A stretch of 50,418 nucleotides of DNA from Planctomycetota bacterium (GCA_019636245.1 JAHBXX010000033.1:1-50418); one strand, 5' to 3'; positions 1 to 11,032 are shown, numbered from the stretch's first letter. Translations and numbers: made by a program. Notes: generated by a model not told the origin, from the letters alone.

Positions 1-2
1 CG

Positions 3-539
3 GTGCCGACCGCGGATGCGGCCGCCGTCGTGCGTGCGCTCGGTCTGCGCACGGTGCTGCCGGCGAACTGGTCGGCCGGACTCGCCGGCGTGCGGCACGC
101 CGGCGTGTTCGTCACGCCGCCCGTGGGCGGCTTCGTGCTGGCGGTCGGCGCCGACCTGCGCGGGGCGGGCGCCGACCTGGCCGCGTTCGTGCCGCCGCTG
201 CTCGAACGGCTGGCGGCGGCGTTCGGCCGCGCGGCCTGGTTCCTCACCGATGCGGCGGCCGAGCACCACGGCTGGGCGCTGGCGGCCGATGGCGCCCTGG
301 TGCGCGGCTACGCCCACGACGGCGTTGCCGGGGAGCTGTTCTGGCACGGCGAGGTCACCGCGGCCGAGCGACGGCTCGGCTGCTTCCTCGCCGACCCGCG
401 CGATCGCTCCGAGGAAGCCGGGGCGTGGTGGCCGGACGAACGCATCGTCTGCGACCTGGCGGCGGCATGGAGCGTCGATCCGCGGCGGCTCGACGGCGCC
501 GGCGCCGCGCCGGGCAGCGGTTGGGTGGGGCGCCTGTGA
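3..539 (+). CDS. Conserved protein of unknown function (possibly 5'-truncated)
   Basis: I do not recognise a named family. The frame is open to the left edge and the first usable codon is a GTG at base 3, so the gene may begin outside the window. The 178 residues have no membrane segment or signal peptide. They carry a 'VFVTPPVGGFVLAVG' strand-rich stretch and a later 'HHGWALAADGALVRGY' segment, then an acidic and tryptophan-rich C-terminus ('AWWPDERIVCDLA'). The composition suggests a soluble alpha/beta protein. It ends 30 bases before the glycosyltransferase gene on the same strand. Function is not inferred. Confidence 0.6.
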   Translation: MPTADAAAVVRALGLRTVLPANWSAGLAGVRHAGVFVTPPVGGFVLAVGADLRGAGADLAAFVPPLLERLAAAFGRAAWFLTDAAAEHHGWALAADGALVRGYAHDGVAGELFWHGEVTAAERRLGCFLADPRDRSEEAGAWWPDERIVCDLAAAWSVDPRRLDGAGAAPGSGWVGRL

Positions 540-569
540 GACGGCCGCGCTAGCCTTCGGCCCGATCGC

Positions 570-2279
570 ATGCCGCGTCGCTTCGTGTTCTGGGCTGTGG
601 CCGCCCTCGCCGTGCTGGCGGCGGCGTGGCAGGCGTGGGCCCTGCGTTGGAGCTGCGACGACGCCTACGTCTCGTTCCGCTACGCACAGCACTTCGCCGA
701 GGGGCACGGGCTGGTCTACAACCTCGACCCGCGCGAACCGCCGGTCGAGGGCTACACGAACTTCGCCTGGACGATGTGGCTGGCGCTCGGCTGGTGGCTC
801 GGCTGCACCGATCCCGGCATCGAGACCTGGGCCAGCCTCGGCGGCGTCGCCTGCCATGCCGCCACGGTCGCGCTGCTGGCCGCGATCGGCGGGCGGCTCG
901 GCGGCGGTCGCGCCTGGGCGCCGGTGGCCGCCTGCGGCTACGCGGCGTTGCACCATGCGGCTTCCCTGGCGCCGGCCGGGCTCGAGACCGCGCTGTTCGT
1001 GCTGCTCGTCACGGCGATGCTGCGCTTCGGCCTGTCGCTGCGGTGCGCGCGCGAAGCCTGGCTGCTCGGCTTCCTGGGCGTGCTCGCCGCGATGACGCGG
1101 CCCGACGGCGCGCTGCTGGTCGCCGCCGCCGGCGGGTTCGTGCTGTACGACGCGGCGCGGCGTCGCGCGCCGTCGCTGCTGGTCGGCTACGTGGTGCCGT
1201 TCGTGCTGGTGTTCGTGCCGTACCTGCTGTGGCGGCGCGCCTACTACGGGCACTGGGTGCCGAACACGTTCTTCGCCAAGTCGGGCGGCGACCCGTACGT
1301 GGGGCAGGGATTCGCCTACGTCGGCGCGTTCGCCGCCTGCTACTGGGCGCTGGTGCCGGCGCTGCCGCTGGTCGGCTGGTTCCTGCTGCGCCGGCCGGAT
1401 CCCCTGGCGCCGTTGCAGTTCGGCCTCGGCCGGCGGCCGTGGGCGGCGATCGCGGCGTTCGTGCTGCCCTACCTGGCGTTCGTGGTCTGGGTCGGCGGCG
1501 ACTTCATGTTCGGGCGGTTCCTGCTGCCCGTGCTGCCGGCGCTGCTGCTCGCCTTCGACGTCGCCGGCCAGCGCTGGCGCCACGCGTGGCTGCCCCCGGT
1601 CCTCGCCGCGGGGCTGGTGGCGGGACTCACGCTGCGCGCCGAGCCGGCGTGGCTCGCCGACTTCGCCAACCCGCACGGCTTCTCCGACAACCGCGCGATC
1701 TCGGTGATGGAGGCGGCACCGGGGCTGCCGCGCACCGAGGCCTTCCGGCGCGCCGGCGAACGGCTGCGCGAACTGTTCGCCGGGCTCGAGGTGCGGATCG
1801 CCTTCGGCGGCAGCCAGGCCAACCTCGCGTTCCGGTCGCGGGTGCCGGTGGCGATCGAACTCTACGGTCTGACCGACGCCTTCATCGCCCGGCGGCCGCT
1901 CGCTCGCCGCGGTCCGGTCGGCCACGAGAAGGGCTACCTCGAGTGTCCGGGCTACTACGAGCAGCGCGGGGTGCACTTCCACTTCGAGGGGGCCTACGGG
2001 CGCGGCGACGAGTGGCGGCGCGTCGTGTTCCCCGGCGAGGTGCCGGTCGGCGCGCAGCTGGTGGTCTACGACCGCGACCTGATGCGCGAGCTGCGCCGCC
2101 GCGCGCCCGATCTGGTCGCCGTCGACCTCGAGCAGCACCTCGACGACTACCTGGCGCAGCTCGGCGGCAGGCCGCGCGAGCAGGTGGCCGCCGACTACGC
2201 CAAGTTCCGCGCGGCGTGGTTCGACCACACGCCGGATCCGGCGCGGCAGCAGGCGTTCGAGCGGTTCCTCGGCCGGTGA
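570..2279 (+). CDS. GT-C type polytopic membrane glycosyltransferase
   Basis: A 569-residue integral membrane protein probably transferring a sugar from a polyprenyl-phosphate donor on the outer face of the cytoplasmic membrane. Residues about 27-60 hold '[20 protein letters not shown]' followed by 'GLVYN' and 'VEGYTNFAW', the signature of GT-C enzymes related to AftB-like arabinofuranosyltransferases and other PMT-type enzymes; the DD pair early in the first periplasmic loop is the expected metal/donor site. Around ten hydrophobic segments span residues 5-360, followed by a soluble C-terminal domain of about 200 residues. The start ATG lies 13 bases after a TAGCCT hexamer that may be a -10 element. 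Acceptor and donor are unknown. Confidence 0.75.
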   Translation: MPRRFVFWAVAALAVLAAAWQAWALRWSCDDAYVSFRYAQHFAEGHGLVYNLDPREPPVEGYTNFAWTMWLALGWWLGCTDPGIETWASLGGVACHAATVALLAAIGGRLGGGRAWAPVAACGYAALHHAASLAPAGLETALFVLLVTAMLRFGLSLRCAREAWLLGFLGVLAAMTRPDGALLVAAAGGFVLYDAARRRAPSLLVGYVVPFVLVFVPYLLWRRAYYGHWVPNTFFAKSGGDPYVGQGFAYVGAFAACYWALVPALPLVGWFLLRRPDPLAPLQFGLGRRPWAAIAAFVLPYLAFVVWVGGDFMFGRFLLPVLPALLLAFDVAGQRWRHAWLPPVLAAGLVAGLTLRAEPAWLADFANPHGFSDNRAISVMEAAPGLPRTEAFRRAGERLRELFAGLEVRIAFGGSQANLAFRSRVPVAIELYGLTDAFIARRPLARRGPVGHEKGYLECPGYYEQRGVHFHFEGAYGRGDEWRRVVFPGEVPVGAQLVVYDRDLMRELRRRAPDLVAVDLEQHLDDYLAQLGGRPREQVAADYAKFRAAWFDHTPDPARQQAFERFLGR

Positions 2280-2301
2280 ACGGCGCCCGTTCCCCGCGCC
2301 G

Positions 2302-3978
2302 TCACGCGCGCCGCTTCAGCAGCAGCAGCGCGGCCGCGGTCATCGACACGATGCCGGCGAGGCCGATGACGTGCCGGAGGTCGCGCCACCAGGCGCTGCC
2401 GCCGGTGGGCGCGGTCGTCGTGGCGGCGGGTTCGCCGCGGGCTGGCCTGGCCGGCTGGCCGTGCGGCGGCGCCACGGGGGCCGCGGGTCCCGCGACCTCG
2501 GCACCGGCGGCCGCGTGCCGGTGGTCGGCGGCGGGCGTACCGGGCTCCTTCGGCGCCCGGCCCGGCGCCCGTTCGTGGGCGCCGCCCGCCTGGCGGCGGG
2601 GGTTGCGGACCTCGCCGGCCGGAGCGGCGGCGGGTTCCTCCGTCGGCGCGCAGTCCTTGATCCAGGCGAGATCGCCGGTGGCGACGTCGTAGACCACGGG
2701 CAGCAGGGCGAAGCGGCCCTCGGCCTCGAGCTGCCGCAGCAGCGGGCTGCGCGACCGCGCCTCGGCGGCGGTGCGCAGCACGTTCGCGCGCACGGCCAGC
2801 TCGGCGATGTCGCCGCCCGGCGCGATGGCGCGCGCCTGCGCCACCGACGGTTCGATGCGGGCCAGCAGGGCGCGCAGGTGCGGCGTCGTCTCGGCCGTGG
2901 GCGGGTTCCCGGCCGCCGCCTGCACGGTGCTGCAGCGGGTGTGCCCCATCACCACCAGCAGCGAGGCGCCGGTGCGCGCCGCCTGCTCGATGCTGGCCAG
3001 CGCCCCGTCGCTCAGCGTGTTGCCGGCGTTGCGGATCACGCACAGCTCGCCGAGGCCTGCGTCGAACAGGTGCTCGGGCGCGGTCCGGGAGTCGGCGCAG
3101 GCCAGCACCACGGCCAGCGGCTGCTGGCCGTGCGTCAGGGCCTCGCGGCGGCGCTGGCTGAGGTCGCCGGTCGGCAGACCGTCGCCGAGGAAGCGCCGGT
3201 GGCCCGCCTGCAGCATGCGCAGTGCGACGTGCGGCGGCAGGCCGGTGGGCACCGAGGTCGGCAGCGGCGCCCGCTCGGCGCTGGCCAGCGGCGGCAGCGG
3301 GCGCGGCGGCAGCCACTCGACCTCGCCGCTGCCGAGGTGGTAGCGCGCCGCCACCATGCGGAAGCGGCCGGTCGTGGCGTAGCGCCGCAGCAGATCGCTG
3401 CGCCGCAGGCAGTGCTGCACGGTCTCCTGCGCGTGCTCCTCCTCGGCGGCGTCGCCGAGCGGCTTGCCGCCGAGTCCGCGGGCCAGGGCCCGGCGCACCG
3501 CCGGCTCGATCGGCTCGAGCAGGCTCGCGGCGAGACCGCCGTCCGGTCCGGGGTGGTCGTGGGCTCCGGTCCGGGCCACGGCCGCGCCGACGACGTCGCA
3601 CTGCTCGTGGCCGAGCACGACGCACAGCGGCACGTTCAAGTGCTCGACCGCGTGCTCGAGGCTCGCCAGCGTCTCGACGTCGCAGACGTGGCCGGCCACG
3701 CGCACCACGAACAGCTCGCCGAGCCCGGTGTTGAACACGTGCTCGGGCGGCACCCGGCTGTCGGTGCAGCAGAGCACGATCGCCAGCGGCGATTCGCCGC
3801 GCGCCAGCGTGCGGCGCACGCCTTCGCCGAGCGGCTGGGCGAGCGAGCGTTCGGCGACGAAGCGCCGGTTGCCGTCCTGCAGGGCGCGCAGCGCCTCGTC
3901 GGGCGTGCGTTGGGCGGTGGCGCTCGCCGCGGTCGCGAGCGTCAGCCAGGCGATGGTGAGGCGTGTGGTGCAGGCCAT
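2302..3978 (-). CDS. Secreted tandem beta-carbonic anhydrase with C-terminal membrane anchor
   Basis: Predicted to interconvert CO2 and bicarbonate outside the cytoplasm. The start at 3978 ([15 protein letters not shown]...) gives a signal peptide ending near residue 22; an upstream in-frame extension lacks this property. Two complete beta-CA domains follow. Domain 1 (about 25-220) has zinc-ligand motifs C-T-D-S-R (C71, D73) and H-E-Q-C (H124, C127). Domain 2 (about 265-470) has C-A-D-S-R and H-T-R-C, so both sites look catalytically intact. A Pro/Ala/Gly-rich linker leads to a hydrophobic helix ([19 protein letters not shown]) and a KRR end, a C-terminal anchor. Ordinary beta-CAs are single-domain, about 200 residues. 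The gene is divergent from fusA. Confidence 0.85.
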   Translation of the reverse strand: MACTTRLTIAWLTLATAASATAQRTPDEALRALQDGNRRFVAERSLAQPLGEGVRRTLARGESPLAIVLCCTDSRVPPEHVFNTGLGELFVVRVAGHVCDVETLASLEHAVEHLNVPLCVVLGHEQCDVVGAAVARTGAHDHPGPDGGLAASLLEPIEPAVRRALARGLGGKPLGDAAEEEHAQETVQHCLRRSDLLRRYATTGRFRMVAARYHLGSGEVEWLPPRPLPPLASAERAPLPTSVPTGLPPHVALRMLQAGHRRFLGDGLPTGDLSQRRREALTHGQQPLAVVLACADSRTAPEHLFDAGLGELCVIRNAGNTLSDGALASIEQAARTGASLLVVMGHTRCSTVQAAAGNPPTAETTPHLRALLARIEPSVAQARAIAPGGDIAELAVRANVLRTAAEARSRSPLLRQLEAEGRFALLPVVYDVATGDLAWIKDCAPTEEPAAAPAGEVRNPRRQAGGAHERAPGRAPKEPGTPAADHRHAAAGAEVAGPAAPVAPPHGQPARPARGEPAATTTAPTGGSAWWRDLRHVIGLAGIVSMTAAALLLLKRRA

Positions 3979-4125
3979 GGTGCGTTTCCCCGGTTGTCCG
4001 ATTCCTCGTCGCATCGGCCCGAACTGTGGCCGGGCTGTACGGATCCGCCGACCGGGCGTTGGCACCGCGACGTCGGGGCGGCGCCGGTCGGGTCGTCGAT
4101 ACGGTCGGCCCGGATCCGCCGGCCA

Positions 4126-4153
4126 TTGACCTGTCCGGGCCGGCCGCTACCCT
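4126..4153 (+). promoter_or_regulatory. Candidate sigma-70 promoter for fusA
   Basis: TTGACC (4126-4131), a 16-base spacer and TACCCT (4148-4153) resemble -35 and -10 boxes. They lie in the 324-base divergent gap between the carbonic anhydrase gene and fusA (3979-4302), leaving a leader of about 140 bases before the EF-G start. The rest of that gap shows no gene. Assigned by consensus only. Confidence 0.35.
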
Positions 4154-4242
4154 TCTCCGCCTTTCATCCCTGGCCGACTGCGCGCCGGGAACGCCACCCG
4201 TGCGCCGCGGCTGCGTCGGGTCGGCCGCCACGCCGGCCGCAC

Positions 4243-4262
4243 GGCCCGAGACCCCTCGGGCC
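4243..4262 (+). other. Leader hairpin before fusA
   Basis: GGCCCGAG (4243-4250), loop ACCC, CTCGGGCC (4255-4262): a perfect 8-bp stem ending 7 bases before the upstream ATG at 4270 and 40 bases before the preferred EF-G start at 4303. It would sit in the leader mRNA where it could affect initiation. No function is shown. Confidence 0.4.
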
Positions 4263-4302
4263 CGATCGCATGTCCTCCCCGACCTCAACACCCCGCTCCG
4301 CC

Positions 4303-6402
<2,100 letters not shown>

Positions 6403-6408
6403 GCCTCC

Positions 6409-6434
6409 GGCGGGGCGGGCCAGCCCTCCCCGCC
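6409..6434 (+). terminator. Hairpin terminator after fusA
   Basis: GGCGGGG (6409-6415) pairs with CCCCGCC (6428-6434), and an inner GGG...CCC extends the stem. It begins six bases after the EF-G stop. There is no T tract, which is common in very GC-rich genomes. Confidence 0.5.
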
Positions 6435-6456
6435 CGCCGCGCCCTCCCCGCGGCGC

Positions 6457-6780
6457 TCAGGCCGGGGCGAGTTCGACGCCCTCGGGCGCCAGCGCCAGCA
6501 GCACGCAGGGCACGGCGCCCGCGATCGCCCGCGGGTGGTGCGCGCTGTCCGGCGCGTAGTCGACGAACGCGCCGGCCGGGTGCCGGCCGTGCTCGTCGTC
6601 GTAGCCGCCCTGCAGCACCAGCACCCGCTCGGGACCGCGGTGCCGGTGCCGCGGGTAGCCGCAGCCGGGGTCCATGCGGATCAGCGCCAGCACGCGGCCG
6701 GTGCCTTGGTCGCTGGCGTAGAAGTGCACGGCGATGCCGGGGTGGCGGGTCGGGCGCCAGGGGATCGCGGCGAGGTCCAT
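6457..6780 (-). CDS. Small ChrR-like cupin protein
   Basis: A 107-residue single-domain cupin. The start MDLAAIPW at 6780 is preferred because the residues before it are basic and proline-rich and look non-coding. The beta-barrel motif 'GYPRHRHRGPERVLVLQGG' followed by 'HPAGAFVDYAPDSAHHPRA' gives the metal-binding histidines and glutamate of the ChrR cupin group (anti-sigma factor C-terminal domain or free-standing metal cupins). Its role could be a small-molecule isomerase/dioxygenase or sensor; nothing next to it decides. It is divergent from the pterin synthase gene, 49 bases away. Confidence 0.65.
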   Translation of the reverse strand: MDLAAIPWRPTRHPGIAVHFYASDQGTGRVLALIRMDPGCGYPRHRHRGPERVLVLQGGYDDEHGRHPAGAFVDYAPDSAHHPRAIAGAVPCVLLALAPEGVELAPA

Positions 6781-6829
6781 CGTCGGTTCGGGCTGTGGGC
6801 GCGGGGGGACGCGGCTATGGTGCCGGCGC

Positions 6830-7339
6830 ATGACCTCGCGACCCACGGAAAGCTGGTCGATCTCGATCGAGAAGGACTACCTCAAGTTCAGCGCGGCGCA
6901 CTTCCTGATCTTCCCGGACGGCAGCGCCGAACGCCTGCACGGGCACAACTACAAGGTGTTCGTCGACCTGCACACCGGCCTGGACGCGCACGGGCTGGTG
7001 GTGAACTTCAAGGAGATCAAGCCGCTGGTGCGGGCCCTGTGCGACGAGCTGGACGAGCGGGTGCTGATCCCGGGCCAGCATCCCGTGCTGACGGTGGCGC
7101 CCGACCCCGACGGCGCCAACCTGGAGATCCGCTACCGCGAACGCCGCTACTCGCTCCCGCGCGACGAGGTGCTGGTGCTGCCGATCGGCAACAGCAGCGC
7201 GGAGAACCTCGCCGGCTGGTTCGGCCGCACGCTGCGCGACCGCATGCAGCGCCGCTGGCCGCAGCTGCACATCGCCCGGCTGTCGGTCGGCATCGAGGAG
7301 ACGCCCGGCCAGCGCGGCACCTGGACGACGTCGGCCTGA
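6830..7339 (+). CDS. 6-pyruvoyl-tetrahydropterin synthase family protein (PTPS-III-like)
   Basis: A 169-residue T-fold enzyme acting on dihydroneopterin triphosphate-type substrates. Zinc ligands are H24 (FSAAHFL) and H37/H39 (LHGHNY). The catalytic cysteine that precedes the HGH motif in QueD and classical PTPS is absent. Instead the sequence is S-A-E-R-L-H-G-H with a glutamate (E34), the arrangement described for PTPS-III enzymes, which release 6-hydroxymethyl-dihydropterin and can bypass FolB in folate synthesis. The segment 'LVLPIGNSSAENLA' and C-terminal 'SVGIEETPGQRG' are typical of the family. No folate or queuosine genes are adjacent. The ATG at 6830 follows a TATGGT hexamer (6816-6821). 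The family is clear; the III-type function is inferred. Confidence 0.8.
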   Translation: MTSRPTESWSISIEKDYLKFSAAHFLIFPDGSAERLHGHNYKVFVDLHTGLDAHGLVVNFKEIKPLVRALCDELDERVLIPGQHPVLTVAPDPDGANLEIRYRERRYSLPRDEVLVLPIGNSSAENLAGWFGRTLRDRMQRRWPQLHIARLSVGIEETPGQRGTWTTSA

Positions 7340-7376
7340 ACGGCGGCGCCGCGTGGCCCCCCGGCGGCGCGAGCGC

Positions 7377-7679
7377 TCAGGCGAAGGCCGCCGGTGGTTC
7401 GCGGAAACCGTGCAGCCAGCGCGCGGGGCCCTGGCCGCAGTTGCGCACCGTGTGGCGGGCGCCGGCGGGGATCAGCAGTTCGTCGCCGGCCTGCAGGCGC
7501 ACCGTCCGGCCCGGGGTCTCGATCAGGCACTCGCCTTCGAGCAGCAGCACCATGGCGTCGACCTCGTACTGGAAGTCGCGCCAGACCTGGCTCGGGGGAT
7601 CGATCCAGACCTCGCAGGAGAAGCCGCGCCGGGCCCAATCGGCGCGGATCGCCTCGGTGTCGATTCTCGTCGGTTGCAA
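7377..7679 (-). CDS. Small cupin-2 domain protein
   Basis: A 100-residue cupin. The start is a TTG at 7679-7677: it is preceded on the minus strand by GGAGGA five bases upstream, one of the clearest ribosome-binding sites in the window. The longer upstream frame is proline/arginine-rich noise. The fold is shown by 'WRDFQYEVDAMVLLLEGECL' and 'LQAGDELLIPAGARHTVRN', the two cupin motifs; the first has a glutamate and no His pair, so metal binding may be altered. It is convergent with the pterin synthase gene. Substrate unknown. Confidence 0.75.
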   Translation of the reverse strand: MQPTRIDTEAIRADWARRGFSCEVWIDPPSQVWRDFQYEVDAMVLLLEGECLIETPGRTVRLQAGDELLIPAGARHTVRNCGQGPARWLHGFREPPAAFA

Positions 7680-7836
7680 GTGACTCCTCCCTGGTGGCAG
7701 GTTCCCGGGCGCAGACCGGGCGCGCGGGACATCGGCGGCACGTTCGGTGGTGGGGTGCGCGACGCCGCGCCGAAGCGTGGTGGACTTCGGTGGTGCGTAT
7801 CTCACGGCAAGGGGCGGGGAAAGAAAAGGGGCTTCC

Positions 7837-7855
7837 CGGGCGACGCCGTCGCCCG
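7837..7855 (-). terminator. Hairpin followed by T-rich run (minus strand)
   Basis: CGGGCGAC (7837-7844) and GTCGCCCG (7848-7855) form an 8-bp stem with a 3-base loop. Read on the minus strand, the stem is followed after nine bases by TTTTCTTT, so it may end a transcript coming from the structured region or from the FAD oxidoreductase gene. The distance to the T run is longer than ideal. Confidence 0.35.
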
Positions 7856-7984
7856 AACCATCGGTCGGATCGGCGTCTGCGCTCCTAGGCCCCGCGCGCG
7901 CCCCGGTAACTGCGCCGGCCGGCCCGCGGGGGTTGGCGCTCGGCGGCGGGAGCCGCCCCGGCGCGACCTCGACGAGCGGCCGGT

Positions 7985-8034
7985 GCCGATCGCTGGCCAT
8001 GGCAGGCATGGTGCCAGGGTGGCCAGCGATCGGC
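7985..8034. repeat. Perfect 15-bp inverted repeat (large hairpin)
   Basis: Bases 7985-7999 are the exact reverse complement of 8020-8034 (core CCGATCGCTGGCCA / TGGCCAGCGATCGG). The 20-base loop contains a second small stem TGGCA/TGCCA. It could form a cruciform or a stable RNA hairpin. Confidence 0.6.
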
Positions 8035-8109
8035 CGCAAGCCAGACGAGGTGGACGATGCCCTTGTTGTCCGCAGCGCCCCGCAACCGGGAGCGCGCGCC
8101 TAAAACGAG

Positions 8110-8266
8110 TCCTGTCCTCAGGATGCCGCTGGCGAGCGACGAGGCGTGTCGGCCAACTCGCTGTCTGGCCGACCGCACCATGGGCTTTCGCCCCGGAACA
8201 GACCCCTCTGATTCGCGGTGCCGCCTCGGCGTCCGAATGCTTGCCGCAGGGATCCTGAGGACAGGA
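8110..8266. repeat. MITE-like 157-bp segment with near-perfect terminal inverted repeats
   Basis: TCCTGTCCTCAGGAT (8110-8124) is repeated inverted at 8252-8266; allowing one mismatch the arms are 18 bp. The interior holds an 8-bp hairpin GTCGGCCA (8148-8155)/TGGCCGAC (8166-8173). There is no transposase inside and no obvious target duplication. A small non-autonomous element or structured RNA is possible. Confidence 0.4.
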
Positions 8267-8374
8267 AAGAGCTCCACGGGGGCATGGTCCCCGCAGAACG
8301 CCGTTCAGACGTGCGCGCCAGGGCAGCAGGTTCCGTCGCGCGGCCGAAAATCGGCGGCCCCGGCCTGAGGGCGG

Positions 8375-9712
8375 TCACGGCAGGCGCAACGACTGCCTTC
8401 GGCCGGTCGCCGCCAGCGTGCGGATGTGCTCGTGCACCTGCATCGCCCGGGCGATGCACTGGTCGCTGTTGTGGTACTCGTAGCGGCCGAAGCGACCGAA
8501 GGTCAGGTAGCCGCTGTCGTCGAACCAGCGGCGCACGCGGGCGATGCGGGCGCCGAACTCGAGGTTCTGGTCGATGTAGGCGAACTCGTTGTCGCACCAC
8601 TCGGCGAGCACGACCTGCTCGCGGCGCAGGATGCCGGCGCGCTCCAGGGCGCGGATGACGTCGGCGACCCAGGCGGCGTCCGGCCGCAGTTCGCCCCGGT
8701 GCGTGACCTCGGCCAGGAACGAGCCGTGGCCGGGCGGCGCGTTGTGCGGCGAGTAGTTGGAGAAGTAGGTGACGCGGTTCGTCGGCCCCTGGTCGGCGAA
8801 CGGCAGGTAGACCCAGCTCAGGTCGGGCAACGGCTCGTCGAGCCGCACGCCGATCATCAGGTTCACCAGCGAGATCGGCCGCAGCGCGCGCACGTCGGCG
8901 CGCACCGCCTCGGGCATGTCGGCGAACGCCGGCTCGATGCGCGGCAGCGGCACGGTGTTGACCACCAGGTCGAACGCCTCCCCGTCGACGGCGAACGACT
9001 CGCCGCGCCGCTCGACCCGCGACACCTCGACCCCGCACTGCAGGGTGAAGCCGCCGCCGTCGACGGTGCCGCGCACCAGCGTCTCGAAACCACCGTGCCG
9101 CGGGAACCAGAACACGGACTGGTGGGCGTAGCCCTCCGTGTCGATGCCGACCGCGGAGCGCAGGATGTCCTCGATCGGCGCCTCGGGCACGCGCCCGGCC
9201 ACCCAGTCGGAGGCCATCGTGCGCAGGTCGCACTTCCAGATCTTCTCGTTGTAGGGCACCATGAAGTGCCGGGCGAAGCCCTCGCCCATGCGCCACGGGA
9301 TCCAGTCGCCGAAGTTGGCCGGGCAGGGCGCGCCCATGCGGCGCCCGACGTAGGCCTCGACGTAGCCGGCGACGCACTCGACGATCGCCTCCGGGGTCAG
9401 GTGGCCGACGCCGTTCTCGAACGGGTAGGGCACCCAGCGGTCGTGCCAGCGGATCTTGGTGTTGCGCACCGTGCGCACGGTGCCGGCCTCGCCGCCGCAG
9501 CGCGCGAGCTGCCAGTCGAGCACCCGCCGGTCCTTCGAGAACAGGATGTGGCCGCCGGCCTCGTCGAACGTGAACTCGCCGTGGCGGCGGCTCTTGCACA
9601 GCCCGCCCGGGCGCTCGGCCTGCTCGAGCACGACCACGCGGTGGCCGTCGGCGGCGCACAGGCGGGCGAGGGCGGTGCCGGAGATGCCGCCGCCGAGGAT
9701 CGCGATCTTCAC
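8375..9712 (-). CDS. FAD-dependent oxidoreductase (UDP-galactopyranose mutase / amine-oxidase-like)
   Basis: A 445-residue soluble flavoprotein. The GTG at 9712 begins directly before the dinucleotide-binding motif 'KIAILGGGISGTALARLC' (GxGxxG with Rossmann fold), and 'VLEQAERPGGLCKS' is the second part of the NAD_binding_8 FAD site. 'DEAGGHILF' and later 'YNEKIWKCDLRTMASDWV' resemble UDP-galactopyranose-mutase-type and PRK07208-type proteins that act on sugars or isoprenoid-linked substrates in surface polysaccharide synthesis. The C-terminal 'FGRFGRYEYHNSDQCIARAM' is the usual FAD-contact end. The open frame runs far upstream of the GTG but loses all similarity there. Exact substrate unknown. 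Confidence 0.8.
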   Translation of the reverse strand: MKIAILGGGISGTALARLCAADGHRVVVLEQAERPGGLCKSRRHGEFTFDEAGGHILFSKDRRVLDWQLARCGGEAGTVRTVRNTKIRWHDRWVPYPFENGVGHLTPEAIVECVAGYVEAYVGRRMGAPCPANFGDWIPWRMGEGFARHFMVPYNEKIWKCDLRTMASDWVAGRVPEAPIEDILRSAVGIDTEGYAHQSVFWFPRHGGFETLVRGTVDGGGFTLQCGVEVSRVERRGESFAVDGEAFDLVVNTVPLPRIEPAFADMPEAVRADVRALRPISLVNLMIGVRLDEPLPDLSWVYLPFADQGPTNRVTYFSNYSPHNAPPGHGSFLAEVTHRGELRPDAAWVADVIRALERAGILRREQVVLAEWCDNEFAYIDQNLEFGARIARVRRWFDDSGYLTFGRFGRYEYHNSDQCIARAMQVHEHIRTLAATGRRQSLRLP

Positions 9713-9844
9713 CAGGAGGACTCCAGCAGCGGGAACACGGGCGCAGGAATCTACCCGGCGCGCGACGGCCGGCGCGAGGCCAGCGCGGAGTCGCGGTCGG
9801 GAAACGCATGCATGGGCGCGGCCGGCGACCCATGATGCCGGCCC

Positions 9845-11032
9845 TTGACCGCCGCCTCCGTTCCTCCGCCGGCCGACGCGGCCGGGCCCGCGCGGCGACG
9901 GCTCGCCGCGGCGGCGCTCGCCCTGGCCGCCTTCGCGCTGAACCTGAACACCAACGTGCTCGGGGCGCTGCTGCCGTTCCTGCGCGCCGAACTGGACCTC
10001 GCCGCCGGCGGCGAGCAGCTGCTGCTGGCGGCGGCGGCGGCGGGTTCGGCCCTGGGCGCCCTGGCGGTGGGGCCGCTGGCCGCGCGCCATGGCCGGCGCG
10101 GCGCCCTGGTGCTGGGGCTGCTGCTGTTCAGCGCCACGTGCGCGCTGCACCCGCTCGCCAGCGGCTACCTGCCGTTCCTGGGGCTGCGCTTTGGCTCCGG
10201 GCTCGCCGTCGGCACGGCCTATGCCGCCGCTTCGGCGCTGGTCGCCGAGCTGTGGCCCTACGCGCGCCGCGGCGCCGCGATGGGCACCTTCACGGCGGCG
10301 ATGTTCCTGGCGATCCCGGTCGGCATGCCGCTGGCCACGGCGCTCGCCGCGCACGGGGCGTGGTGGGGCATCTTCGCGCTGCAGGCGCTGCTGGGCGCGG
10401 TCGGCTGCTGGTGGGTGCTGCGCGCGGTGCCGGCGTCGGCGCCGATCGAGTCGCGCCGCGGCGGCCTGCGGGTGCTCGCCCTGCCGGGGGTCGCGGCGGC
10501 GCTGGCGGCGACGATGCTGCACGTCGGTTCGTTCTTCGTCACCGTGCAGCTCGCCAGCACCTGGCTCGACACGGAGGGGCTGGTGGCCAAGGAGGACCAG
10601 ATGTGGGTCTGGGTCGGACTCGGGGTCGTTTCCGTGTTCGGCAGCGCGTTGCTGGCGCCGCTCAGCGACCGCACCGGCAAGCGCCCGTTCGTGCTGCTGA
10701 CGTCGGTCGTGCTGGTCGGCTGCTTCGGTCTGCTCGCGCGCGGGCCCGGCCCTGGGTTGCTGGTCGGCACCGCGGTGGTGCTGGCGGCGACGGCCGCCGC
10801 GCGCACCGGGCCGCTGCAGGCCCTGGTCTCGAGCCTGGTGCCGGCGGACCGCTTCGCGGCCGTGATGGGGCTGCGCGGCTGCGCCATGCAGTGCGGCGTC
10901 GCCGCGTTCGCGCTCGCCTCGGCGCCGGTGGCCAAGGACCTCGGCTTCCGCGGCGTGCTGGTGCTCGCCGCCGGCTGCCAGTTCCTGTCCTACGCCGTGA
11001 TCCGCTTCGGCGTGCGCGAGCCGCGGCGGTGA
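9845..11032 (+). CDS. Major facilitator superfamily transporter
   Basis: A 395-residue, about 12-helix permease of the drug/sugar-efflux type. The N-terminal half has the MFS motif region 'GSALGALAVGPLAARHGRRGALVLGLLL' (loop 2-3 G-x-L-x-x-x-x-G-R-R pattern), and the second half repeats a similar turn, 'LLAPLSDRTGKRPFVLLTS'. The start is uncertain: a TTG at 9845 fits the frame but has no Shine-Dalgarno sequence. Nothing in the surroundings identifies the substrate. Confidence 0.8.
   Translation: MTAASVPPPADAAGPARRRLAAAALALAAFALNLNTNVLGALLPFLRAELDLAAGGEQLLLAAAAAGSALGALAVGPLAARHGRRGALVLGLLLFSATCALHPLASGYLPFLGLRFGSGLAVGTAYAAASALVAELWPYARRGAAMGTFTAAMFLAIPVGMPLATALAAHGAWWGIFALQALLGAVGCWWVLRAVPASAPIESRRGGLRVLALPGVAAALAATMLHVGSFFVTVQLASTWLDTEGLVAKEDQMWVWVGLGVVSVFGSALLAPLSDRTGKRPFVLLTSVVLVGCFGLLARGPGPGLLVGTAVVLAATAAARTGPLQALVSSLVPADRFAAVMGLRGCAMQCGVAAFALASAPVAKDLGFRGVLVLAAGCQFLSYAVIRFGVREPRR

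Larger units (their letters stand above)
7680..8374. other. Gene-free structured intergenic stretch
   Basis: About 695 bases between the TTG-started cupin gene and the FAD oxidoreductase stop. No frame here has convincing protein character. It holds at least four strong inverted repeats: 7837-7855, 7985-8034, 8148-8173 and the outer pair 8110-8127/8249-8266 (several annotated separately). It may be a degenerate mobile element or a structured RNA locus. Confidence 0.5.

Noticed and set aside
2371..4302. Very long N-terminal extension of EF-G (open frame of 1,343 codons)
   Set aside because: The part before 4270 lies antisense to the carbonic anhydrase gene, is Gly/Arg/Ala-rich, and EF-G is full length without it. 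It is open only because of high GC.
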